Shown one piece after another: positions 1 to 7,190 of a DNA stretch of 64,000 nucleotides (positions within the stretch are counted from its first letter, which is position 1; each line of letters begins with the position of its first letter). The DNA is from JANQIO01 sp043513815 (GTDB lineage Bacteria > Pseudomonadota > Gammaproteobacteria > Pseudomonadales > Halieaceae): assembly GCA_043513815.1 (NCBI GenBank), contig CP121313.1, forward strand, positions 1,612,001 to 1,676,000, given 5' to 3'. The position numbers and the translations under genes are program-made. The notes beneath the pieces were generated by a model. That model was not told the DNA's origin and searched no databases. It saw only the letters and a list, made by a program, of their open reading frames with translations.

Positions 1-630
1 AATGGCGGCATCATCTTCGCCAACCCCAACGCCCCCACCGGCATTGCCCTGCCGCTGGCCGAGATCGAGGCCCTGCTCCAGGACAACACCGACACCGTGG
101 TCGTCATAGATGAGGCCTATGTGGACTTCGGCGCCGAGTCGGCGGTCAGCCTGATAGATCGCTACCCCAACCTGCTGGTTGTCCAGACCCTGTCCAAATC
201 CCGCGCCCTGGCTGGCCTGCGGGTGGGTGCCGCCTTTGGCGACCCGGAACTGATCGAGGGCCTGCAGCGGGTCAAGAACAGCTTCAACTCCTACCCGCTG
301 GACAGCCTGGCCCAGGCCGGCGCCACCGCCGCGCTGGACGACCGGGCCTGGTTTGATGCCCGCTGTGAGGAAATCATCACCCATCGCGAACAGCTCACGG
401 CGGGGCTTGAGGCGCTGGGTTTTGAGGTGCTGCCCTCCAGCGCCAACTTCGTGTTCGCGCGCCCGGCGGATGGGGACGCCAAAGCGCTACAGCAGGGCCT
501 GCGCCAGGCGGGCATTGTCGTGCGGCATTTCGACAAGCCGCGCATTCGCGATTTCCTGCGCATTACCGTGGGCACGGCGGAGCAGTGTGAGAGCGTCGTG
601 GAGGTGCTAGGCGGCTTGTTGGCCGCCTAG
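1..630 (+). CDS. hisC: Histidinol-phosphate aminotransferase, C-terminal part (5' end outside window)
   Basis: This PLP enzyme converts imidazole-acetol phosphate to histidinol phosphate in histidine synthesis. The frame is open from base 1, so the gene starts before the window; about 209 residues are visible of a usual ~350-370. Fold-type I aminotransferase motifs appear in order: NPNAPTG, DEAYVDF, then TLSKSRALAGLRVG with the PLP-binding lysine, and an arginine-rich C-terminal part (FLRITVGT). Aromatic aminotransferases share this fold, but the motif set fits HisC. The last codons lie in a short tandem duplication. Confidence 0.9.
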   Translation, partial: NGGIIFANPNAPTGIALPLAEIEALLQDNTDTVVVIDEAYVDFGAESAVSLIDRYPNLLVVQTLSKSRALAGLRVGAAFGDPELIEGLQRVKNSFNSYPLDSLAQAGATAALDDRAWFDARCEEIITHREQLTAGLEALGFEVLPSSANFVFARPADGDAKALQQGLRQAGIVVRHFDKPRIRDFLRITVGTAEQCESVVEVLGGLLAA

Positions 631-695
631 AAGATAAGAGAGCCGGCCCGTTGGCCGCCTGACAGATGAGATAGCCGACCTGCTGGCCGGCTGGT
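618..695. repeat. 32-bp tandem duplication at the 3' end of hisC
   Basis: Two imperfect 32-bp copies (618-649 and 650-681) begin with GTTGGCCGCCT, and a third partial copy follows. The first copy contains the hisC stop codon. The repeat fills the short gap between hisC and the convergent FabH-like gene. No T-run terminator is visible here. Confidence 0.6.
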
Positions 696-697
696 CC

Positions 698-1819
698 TCA
701 GAGCTTGCGCAGCACCACACTGCCGATGCTGTAACCGGCACCGAAAGAGCACAGTACCCCGGTGTCACCGGCGGCAAAATCCCCGTGGTGCTTGTGAAAA
801 GCAATCACCGAACCCGCCGAACTGGTATTGGCGTACTCGTCGAGAATGGTCGGCGCTTCCTCATCGCTGGCCTCGCGACCCAACACCCGCCGGCTGATCA
901 GCTGGTTCATGTTGAGGTTGGCCTGGTGCAGCCACATGCGCTTGAGGTCGGTGCTGCCCAGTGACAGGCTGTCCAGGTGTGCCAGAATAAGCTCAGCCAC
1001 CATCGGGCACACTTCCTTGAACACCTTGCGGCCGTTCTGGCGGAACAGCTTGTCGGGCTTGCCAACACCGCTTTCGTCGCCGCGGTTCAGGAAGCCGAAG
1101 TTGTTGCGGATGTTGTTGGAGAATTTGGTCTTCAGCCGGGTTCCCAGGATCTCGAACTGGTCGTCAGAGGTCGCCGTGTCCTTGCGTTCCACTACCACCG
1201 CCGTGCACACGTCGCCGAAGATGAAGTGGGCGTCGCGGTCGCGGAAGTTGAGGTGGCCCGAGCAGATTTCCGGGTTGACCACCAGCACACAACCGGCGCT
1301 GCCGTTGACAATGCTGTCGCGGGCGGCCTGGATGCCGAAGGTGGCAGACGAGCAGGCCACGTTCATGTCATAGCCCCAGCCGTCGATGCCCAGTGCGTCC
1401 TGCAGTTCCACCGCGATAGCGGGGTAGGCGCGCTGCAGGTTGGAACAGGCGACGATCACCGCGTCGATGTCGGCTGCGGTCTTGCCGGCCCGTTCCAGCG
1501 CATCCCGGGCGGCAATGACGCCGATCTCACACTGAAGGGACGGCTCCTCGTTGGGCCGGTCGGCAATGCGTGGCGCCATGCGCTCGGGGTCCAGTACGCC
1601 GTCCTTGTCGATCACGTAGCGGGCCTTGATGCCCGAGGCCTTTTCGATGAACTCGGAGGAGGAATGCTCAAGCGGTGCCAGCTCGCCGGCGCTGATGGCG
1701 TCGGCGTGCTCGCGGTTGTAGTTGTCGACAAACTGGTTGAAGGACTCGACCAGCTCTTCATTGCTGATAGACAGGGACGGGGTGTAAAGCCCCGTCCCGC
1801 TGATGACGCAGGCGGTCAT
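698..1819 (-). CDS. Beta-ketoacyl-ACP synthase III family protein (FabH-like, PA3286 type)
   Basis: This thiolase-fold condensing enzyme has 373 residues, longer than the ~320 of housekeeping FabH. The Cys-His-Asn triad of KAS III is visible: Cys in NVACSSATFG, His in LHQANLN, Asn in YANTSSAGS. Length and insertions resemble the Pseudomonas PA3286 type, which condenses medium-chain acyl-CoA from beta-oxidation with malonyl-ACP; that assignment is from family resemblance only. Its ATG shares one base with the gltA stop codon (TGATG), so it is probably translationally coupled to citrate synthase, linking acyl-CoA use to the TCA cycle. Confidence 0.8.
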   Translation of the reverse strand: MTACVISGTGLYTPSLSISNEELVESFNQFVDNYNREHADAISAGELAPLEHSSSEFIEKASGIKARYVIDKDGVLDPERMAPRIADRPNEEPSLQCEIGVIAARDALERAGKTAADIDAVIVACSNLQRAYPAIAVELQDALGIDGWGYDMNVACSSATFGIQAARDSIVNGSAGCVLVVNPEICSGHLNFRDRDAHFIFGDVCTAVVVERKDTATSDDQFEILGTRLKTKFSNNIRNNFGFLNRGDESGVGKPDKLFRQNGRKVFKEVCPMVAELILAHLDSLSLGSTDLKRMWLHQANLNMNQLISRRVLGREASDEEAPTILDEYANTSSAGSVIAFHKHHGDFAAGDTGVLCSFGAGYSIGSVVLRKL

Positions 1820-3108
1820 CAGCGCTTGTCGACAGGCAGGTAGTCGCGCTGCGTGTGTCCGGTGTAGAGCTGGCGCGGGCGACCGATGCGGTAGCTGCCG
1901 CTGATCATCTCGTTCCAGTGGGCAATCCAGCCCACGGTGCGGCCGATGGCAAAGATCACCGTAAACATGCTGGTGGGAATACCGATGGCCTTGAGAATGA
2001 TGCCGGAGTAGAAGTCCACGTTGGGGTAGAGCTTCTTGTCGATGAAGTAGTCGTCTTCCAGGGCAATCTGCTCGAGGCGCTTGGCGATTTCCAGCAGCGG
2101 GTCGTTCTCGATGCCCAGCTCGGCCAGCACCTCGTCACAGCTCTGCTTGAGCACGGTGGCACGGGGGTCGAAGTTCTTATAGACCCGGTGGCCGAAGCCC
2201 ATCAGGCGGAACGGGTCGTTCTTGTCCTTGGCGCGGGCCACGAACTCGTCGATGCGGCTCACGTCGCCGATTTCCTGCAGCATATCCAGCACGGCCTCGT
2301 TGGCGCCTCCGTGGGAAGGGCCCCACAGGGCGGCAATGCCGGCGGCAATACAGGCAAACGGGTTGGCACCGGAGGAGCCTGCCAGGCGCACAGTTGAGGT
2401 AGATGCGTTCTGCTCGTGGTCGGCGTGCAGGAGGAAGATACGGTCCATGGCGCGCGCCAGAACCGGGCTCACATTGCTGGGCTCGCAGGGGTTGCCGAAC
2501 ATCATATGCAGGAAGTTTTCCGCGTAGCCCATGTTGTTGTCGGGATACATGAAGGGCTGGCCGATGGAGAATTTGTAGCTCATGGCGGCGAGCGTGGGCA
2601 TTTTCGCAATCAGGCGAAATGCCGCGACTTCGCGGTGTTTCTCGTCGCTGATGTCGGTGGAGTCGTGGTAGAAGGCAGACAGGGCACCCACGACGCCACA
2701 GAGAATCGCCATCGGGTGTGCGTCCCGGCGGAAGCCCCGGTAGAAGTAGGTGAGCTGGTCGTGCACCATGGTGTGGTAGCGCACGGTGTTTTCAAAGGTG
2801 CTCTTCTGCTCGGCATTGGGCAATTCGCCGTACAGCAGCAGGTAACAGGTTTCCAGGTAGTCAGAGTGGTCAGCAAGCTGGTCAATAGGGTAGCCGCGGT
2901 GCAGCAGTACGCCCTGGCCGCCATCGATATAGGTGATTTGCGACTCACAGGCAGCGGTGGAGACGAACCCCGGATCGTAGGTGAACATACCCTTGCCGGT
3001 AAGCCCGCCCACGTCGACCACATCCGGGCCGATGCTGCCGGAGTAGATAGGCAGTTCGACCGCCTCGTCCACACCATCAATGGTTAGGGTTGCTTTCTTG
3101 TCGCTCAT
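1819..3108 (-). CDS. gltA: Citrate synthase (type II)
   Basis: It condenses acetyl-CoA and oxaloacetate to citrate in the cytoplasm. The 429 residues match the hexameric gammaproteobacterial type II enzyme. Active-site regions are present: GPSHGGANEAV with the first His, FGHRVYKNFDPRA with the second His, and the Asp in PNVDFYSG. It is transcribed divergently from sdhC, with a good sigma-70 promoter 37 bp upstream. This is the common pseudomonad-like gltA // sdhCDAB arrangement. Confidence 0.97.
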   Translation of the reverse strand: MSDKKATLTIDGVDEAVELPIYSGSIGPDVVDVGGLTGKGMFTYDPGFVSTAACESQITYIDGGQGVLLHRGYPIDQLADHSDYLETCYLLLYGELPNAEQKSTFENTVRYHTMVHDQLTYFYRGFRRDAHPMAILCGVVGALSAFYHDSTDISDEKHREVAAFRLIAKMPTLAAMSYKFSIGQPFMYPDNNMGYAENFLHMMFGNPCEPSNVSPVLARAMDRIFLLHADHEQNASTSTVRLAGSSGANPFACIAAGIAALWGPSHGGANEAVLDMLQEIGDVSRIDEFVARAKDKNDPFRLMGFGHRVYKNFDPRATVLKQSCDEVLAELGIENDPLLEIAKRLEQIALEDDYFIDKKLYPNVDFYSGIILKAIGIPTSMFTVIFAIGRTVGWIAHWNEMISGSYRIGRPRQLYTGHTQRDYLPVDKR

Positions 3109-3144
3109 GAAGGGTCCTGTTTACGTGCTTGGGCGGGGTGCTCA

Positions 3145-3172
3145 ACTATAGAGTTTCGGTCGAGATTGTCAA
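3145..3172 (-). promoter_or_regulatory. Predicted sigma-70 promoter of gltA
   Basis: Read on the minus strand there is a perfect -35 box TTGACA (3172-3167), a 16-bp spacer and a -10 box TATAGT (3150-3145). This would start transcription near 3138, about 30 bases before the gltA ATG. Confidence 0.7.
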
Positions 3173-3215
3173 TTGGATGCAGGGCCTCCCAAGCCAGCAG
3201 CGCCGGGGCGTCTCG

Positions 3216-3244
3216 TTGTATTTGAATTGCCAAAAGCCTATACT
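3216..3244 (+). promoter_or_regulatory. Predicted sigma-70 promoter of the sdh operon
   Basis: TTGTAT (3216-3221), a 17-bp spacer and TATACT (3239-3244) precede sdhC. Transcription would begin near 3251 and leave a leader of about 170 bases. The rest of the 316-bp gltA-sdhC gap shows no gene. Confidence 0.55.
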
Positions 3245-3424
3245 CCCCGCGGTTTTTCGGGACGCTCAAAACCGCGCTCCCGCGCCCAGGTCTCCGCCAC
3301 CAAGAGCAGCACGTCCTGGCAAAACCGGCGTGTGAGCGGTACTAACAACCAGTATCGTCAATAAAGGCCGGGCGCACCCAAGCAACGATACCCCTTACGG
3401 GGCCACTGACTGGTATCAATAATC

Positions 3425-3799
3425 GTGAATGACACTAGACCTGTTAACCTGGACCTGAGCACCATCAAGCTCCCGATCACTGCGATCACGTCCATCCTTA
3501 CCCGCATTTCCGGGGTTATCAATTTTGTTTCCGTTGGCATCATGCTCTATCTGCTGGATATGAGCCTGTCCGGGCCCGAGGGCTTTGCCGACGTGAAGGC
3601 GCTGCTGACTGCACCGCTGGCCAAGCTGGTCATCTGGGGCATTCTCTCGGTCAGCATCTACCACGGCCTGGCCGGCGTGAAGCACCTGGTGGGTGACTTC
3701 GGCTACGGCGAAACCCTGGAAGGCGGGGTGTTGGGCTCGCGCATCATCATCGTGCTATCTGTCATTCTTATTGCCCTGGCGGGGGTGTGGATATGGTAA
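3425..3799 (+). CDS. sdhC: Succinate dehydrogenase cytochrome b556 subunit
   Basis: This membrane anchor of complex II holds heme b and the quinone site with SdhD. The 124 residues give three hydrophobic helices. The family motif SIYHGLAGVKHLVGDFGYG carries the heme-ligand histidine region. A GTG start at 3425 gives the expected N-terminus (MNDTRPVNLDL). Its stop overlaps the sdhD start. Confidence 0.93.
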   Translation: MNDTRPVNLDLSTIKLPITAITSILTRISGVINFVSVGIMLYLLDMSLSGPEGFADVKALLTAPLAKLVIWGILSVSIYHGLAGVKHLVGDFGYGETLEGGVLGSRIIIVLSVILIALAGVWIW

Positions 3800-4161
3800 C
3801 TGCTGTAACGAACCTGGGCCGCTCCGGCCTCTACGACTGGCTGGTACAGCGCATCAGCGGCACCATCCTGCTGCTGTACTTCATCTGCGTGGGCTCCTAT
3901 ATCGGCCTGAACCCGGACATGACACATGCCCAGTGGCAGGCTTTCTTCAGCCACACCTCGATGCAGGTGTTCAGCGTGGCGGCCATGCTCTCCATCGGCC
4001 TGCACGCCTGGATTGGCCTGTGGTGCGTGCTGACCGACTACCTGACAATCCGCATGGTCGGTGCCAACGGCAACGTGATTCGCGGCATTGCCAGCGCGAT
4101 CTGCGGTGTCACCCTGTTCACCTACATGGTGTGGGGCATCCAGATTATCTGGATGGGCTAG
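3793..4161 (+). CDS. sdhD: Succinate dehydrogenase hydrophobic membrane anchor subunit
   Basis: This is the second membrane anchor of succinate:quinone oxidoreductase. It has three transmembrane segments and the family motif HAWIGLWCVLTDY in the middle one, with RISGTILLLY near the N-terminus. I chose ATG 3793, which overlaps the end of sdhC and has a G-rich ribosome site; GTG 3787 in the same frame would add two residues. Confidence 0.92.
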   Translation: MVTAVTNLGRSGLYDWLVQRISGTILLLYFICVGSYIGLNPDMTHAQWQAFFSHTSMQVFSVAAMLSIGLHAWIGLWCVLTDYLTIRMVGANGNVIRGIASAICGVTLFTYMVWGIQIIWMG

Positions 4162-4274
4162 GGCTGCTGGCCGGGCCAGGGCAGGCGCCCGGTCAATTGT
4201 TTGTCGGCAACGGACTCGATACATTTTTAGTAACGCGCCTTTATAAGGCGAAAGCACCCGGAGACACCTGAAAC

Positions 4275-6047
4275 ATGGCTTCCATTCGTACCATTTCATT
4301 TGACGGCGTGATTGTTGGCGGCGGCGGTGCCGGGATGCGTGCCGCGCTGCAGCTCGCTCAGTCCGGCTACAAGACCGCGGTGATCAGCAAGGTCTTCCCG
4401 ACCCGGTCCCACACGGTATCGGCCCAGGGCGGCATCACCTGCGCGATTGCCAGCTCTGACCCCGACGACGACTGGCGCTGGCACATGTACGACACCGTCA
4501 AGGGCTCCGACTACATCGGTGACCAGGACGCCATTGAATACATGTGCTCGGTGGGCCCTGAGGCCATTTTCGAGCTGGAACACATGGGCCTGCCGTTCTC
4601 GCGGACCGAAGAGGGCCGTATCTACCAGCGGCCCTTTGGTGGACAGTCAAAGAATTTCGGTGAGGGCGGCCAGGCAGCGCGCACCTGCGCGGCGGCAGAC
4701 CGCACCGGGCACGCCTTGCTGCACACGCTCTACCAGAACAACGTCAAGAACAACACGCAGTTCTTCAACGAGTGGTTTGCCGTCGACCTGGTAAAAAACC
4801 AGGACGGCGCGGTGGTCGGCGTTATCGCCATCGACATCGAGAGCGGCGAGACCGTGTTCGTGAAGTCCAAGGCCACGGTTTTCGCCACCGGCGGTGCGGG
4901 CCGGATATACGCCTCGACCACCAACGCCCATATCAATACCGGTGACGGTATCGGCATGGCCATGCGCGCGGGTTTCCCCCTGCAGGACATGGAAATGTGG
5001 CAGTTCCACCCCACCGGCATCTACGGCGCCGGCACCCTGGTGACCGAAGGTTGCCGCGGTGAGGGCGGTTACCTGATCAACAAGGACGGCGAGCGCTTCA
5101 TGGAGCGCTACGCCCCCAACGCCAAGGACCTCGCCGGCCGCGACGTGGTGGCCCGTTCCATGGTGCTGGAAATCCTCGAAGGCCGCGGCTGCGGCCCAGA
5201 GGGCGACCACGTGTTCCTGAAACTGGACCACCTCGGCGAAGACGTGCTGGAATCCCGCCTGCCGGGCATTCTCGAGCTGTCGCGCACCTTCGCCCACGCC
5301 GACCCGGTGAAAGAGCCGATCCCGGTGGTACCGACCTGTCACTACATGATGGGCGGCACGCCGACCAATATTCACGGCCAGGCCCTGACCGTCGACGCCG
5401 ACGGCAACGACCAGGTGATCCCGGGCTTCTACGCCTGTGGCGAAGCAGCCTGTGTATCGGTGCACGGCGCCAACCGCCTGGGTGGCAATTCGCTGCTGGA
5501 CCTGGTGGTATTTGGGCGAGCCTCTGGTCTGTTCATCGAGGACGCCCTGCGCACCGGTATCGAGCTGCGCGAGCCCCGCGACAGCGATATCGAGGAAGCC
5601 ATGCAGCGCCTCAACAAGGTCAACGCCTCTACCGAAGGTGAGAAAGTAGCCGACCTGCGCAAGGAGCTGCAGACCATCATGCAGAACCACTTCGGCGTGT
5701 TCCGTAAAGGCGACTTCATGGCCGAAGGCGTCAAGAAGCTTGAGGAGCTGCGCCCACGTATTGAGAACGCCCACCTGGAAGACAAGAGCCAGGCCTTCAA
5801 CACGGCGCGTATCGAGCTGCTGGAGCTGCAGAACCTGCTGGAAACCGCAGAAGCGACTGCGATTTCTGCAGAGCAGCGCACCGAGAGCCGCGGCGCCCAC
5901 GCCCGGGAAGACCTGCCGGACCGGGACGACGAGAACTGGCTGTGCCACTCGCTGTACCTGCCCACCGAGAAGCGCCTGACCAAGCGCTCGGTGAACTTTA
6001 CCCCGAAAACCATGGATGGCTTCGAGCCGAAAATCCGTACCTACTGA
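4275..6047 (+). CDS. sdhA: Succinate dehydrogenase flavoprotein subunit
   Basis: This catalytic FAD subunit oxidises succinate to fumarate. It has 590 residues with an N-terminal dinucleotide fold (GGGGAGMRAAL) and the covalent FAD histidine in SHTVSAQGGI. Substrate-site motifs are HPTGIYGAG, TEGCRGEGG and GANRLGGNSLLDLVVFGR. The C-terminal region matches the SdhA family over full length. It lies between sdhD and sdhB in the operon. Confidence 0.98.
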   Translation: MASIRTISFDGVIVGGGGAGMRAALQLAQSGYKTAVISKVFPTRSHTVSAQGGITCAIASSDPDDDWRWHMYDTVKGSDYIGDQDAIEYMCSVGPEAIFELEHMGLPFSRTEEGRIYQRPFGGQSKNFGEGGQAARTCAAADRTGHALLHTLYQNNVKNNTQFFNEWFAVDLVKNQDGAVVGVIAIDIESGETVFVKSKATVFATGGAGRIYASTTNAHINTGDGIGMAMRAGFPLQDMEMWQFHPTGIYGAGTLVTEGCRGEGGYLINKDGERFMERYAPNAKDLAGRDVVARSMVLEILEGRGCGPEGDHVFLKLDHLGEDVLESRLPGILELSRTFAHADPVKEPIPVVPTCHYMMGGTPTNIHGQALTVDADGNDQVIPGFYACGEAACVSVHGANRLGGNSLLDLVVFGRASGLFIEDALRTGIELREPRDSDIEEAMQRLNKVNASTEGEKVADLRKELQTIMQNHFGVFRKGDFMAEGVKKLEELRPRIENAHLEDKSQAFNTARIELLELQNLLETAEATAISAEQRTESRGAHAREDLPDRDDENWLCHSLYLPTEKRLTKRSVNFTPKTMDGFEPKIRTY

Positions 6048-6065
6048 TTACGAGGAACTTCCGAC

Positions 6066-6770
6066 ATGTTGCAAGTCAGTATCTATCGCTACAACCCGGA
6101 AACCGACAAAGAGCCCTACATGCAGGATCTCGAAGTCGATACCGGCGGCAAGGATATGATGGTGCTGGACGTCCTCGAGCTGCTGAAAGCCGACAATCCC
6201 TCCATCGCCTACCGCCGCTCCTGCCGCGAGGGCGTGTGTGGGTCCGACGGCATGAACATCAACGGCAAGAACGGCCTGGCCTGTATTACGCCGCTGTCTG
6301 AGGCGATCAAGAACAACAAGCTGGTGCTGCGGCCATTGCCGGGCCTGCCGGTGGTGCGCGACCTGGTGGTGGACATGAGCCTGTTCTACCAGCAGTACGA
6401 GAAGATTCAGCCCTACCTGCAGAACAGCACGCCGGCGCCGGCCATCGAGCGCCTGCAGACTCCGGAAGAGCGCGCCAAGCTGGATGGCCTGTACGAGTGC
6501 ATTCTGTGTGCCTGCTGCTCCACCAGCTGCCCCTCCTTCTGGTGGAACCCGGACCGCTTTATCGGCCCGGCAGGACTGCTGCAGGCCTACCGCTTCCTGG
6601 CCGACTCCCGCGACGACGCCACCGAGGAGCGCCTGGCCAACCTGGATGACCCCTTCAGCGTATTCCGCTGCCACAACATCCAGAATTGCGTCAACGTCTG
6701 CCCGAAGGGTCTCAACCCGACCCGCGCCATTGGCCATATCCGCACGATGTTGCTGCAGCGCGGCGCCTGA
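6066..6770 (+). CDS. sdhB: Succinate dehydrogenase iron-sulfur subunit
   Basis: It passes electrons from the SdhA flavin to the membrane quinone site. All three cluster motifs are intact: the N-terminal [2Fe-2S] site SCREGVCGSDG with a later Cys, then CILCACCSTSCP and CHNIQNCVNVCPKG for the [4Fe-4S] and [3Fe-4S] centres. The length of 234 residues is normal. It is followed by a terminator-like hairpin. Confidence 0.98.
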   Translation: MLQVSIYRYNPETDKEPYMQDLEVDTGGKDMMVLDVLELLKADNPSIAYRRSCREGVCGSDGMNINGKNGLACITPLSEAIKNNKLVLRPLPGLPVVRDLVVDMSLFYQQYEKIQPYLQNSTPAPAIERLQTPEERAKLDGLYECILCACCSTSCPSFWWNPDRFIGPAGLLQAYRFLADSRDDATEERLANLDDPFSVFRCHNIQNCVNVCPKGLNPTRAIGHIRTMLLQRGA

Positions 6771-6789
6771 CCCCGCGCACCGATCGAAA

Positions 6790-6818
6790 GACCTCGGCCA
6801 TTGCCGGGGTTTTTTTTG
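6790..6818 (+). terminator. Rho-independent terminator after sdhB
   Basis: A seven-pair stem (CCTCGGC / GCCGGGG, one G-U) with a four-base loop is followed by eight T residues. It would end or attenuate the sdh transcript before sucA. Confidence 0.75.
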
Positions 6819-6867
6819 CCCGTCATTGCCGCGCTCTTTCCCGCGTCTTTCCCGCGTCATTCCCGCG

Positions 6868-6941
6868 TCATTCCCGCGCAGGCGGGAATCCACCATTCCG
6901 TCAGGAATGGATCCCCGCCTGCGCGGGGATGACGACAAGCA
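6868..6941. repeat. Imperfect palindrome, dispersed-repeat type (GTCATTCCCGCG family)
   Basis: Two arms of about 25 bases (beginning CCCGCGCAGGCGGGAATCC and its complement) surround a small loop GTCA near 6900, with one or two mismatches and a short bulge. The unit resembles the dispersed 'CATTCCCGCG...GGGAATCC' sequences of many proteobacteria. Related half-units occur at 61.95-62.04 kb. It belongs to the 420-bp sdhB-sucA gap, which has no gene. Confidence 0.65.
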
Positions 6942-7041
6942 GCCTGCGCGGGGATGACGACAAGCAGCCTGCGCGGGGATGACGACAAGCAGCCTGCGCG
7001 GGGATGACGACAAGCAGCCTGCGCGGGATGAGACTGGCAGG
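6917..7041. repeat. 25-bp direct tandem repeat, four copies plus a degenerate fifth
   Basis: The unit GCCTGCGCGGGGATGACGAC plus AAGCA starts at 6917, 6942, 6967 and 6992, and a decayed copy starts at 7017. The first copy is the right arm of the adjoining palindrome, so the array seems to have grown by slippage from that arm. There are no spacers, so it is not a CRISPR. Confidence 0.85.
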
Positions 7042-7190
7042 AATGGCCTCCCGCCTGTGCGGGGATGACACCGGAACAAAAAAACCACTCAATAAAATCC
7101 CCGGAACGCCGATAGCTACTGGGGATGCGCCGTGTTGTGTGCGACAATATGCGCGCTTAAAACCAGCCCACGTTTCGGACTCGAGCGCGC

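Noticed and set aside
4647..5948. Long minus-strand frame inside sdhA
   Set aside because: It is a high-GC shadow of sdhA with no recognisable domains or ribosome site; similar shadows lie in many other genes.
6917..7041. Possible CRISPR array
   Set aside because: The 25-bp units are directly adjacent with no spacers, and no cas gene is present.
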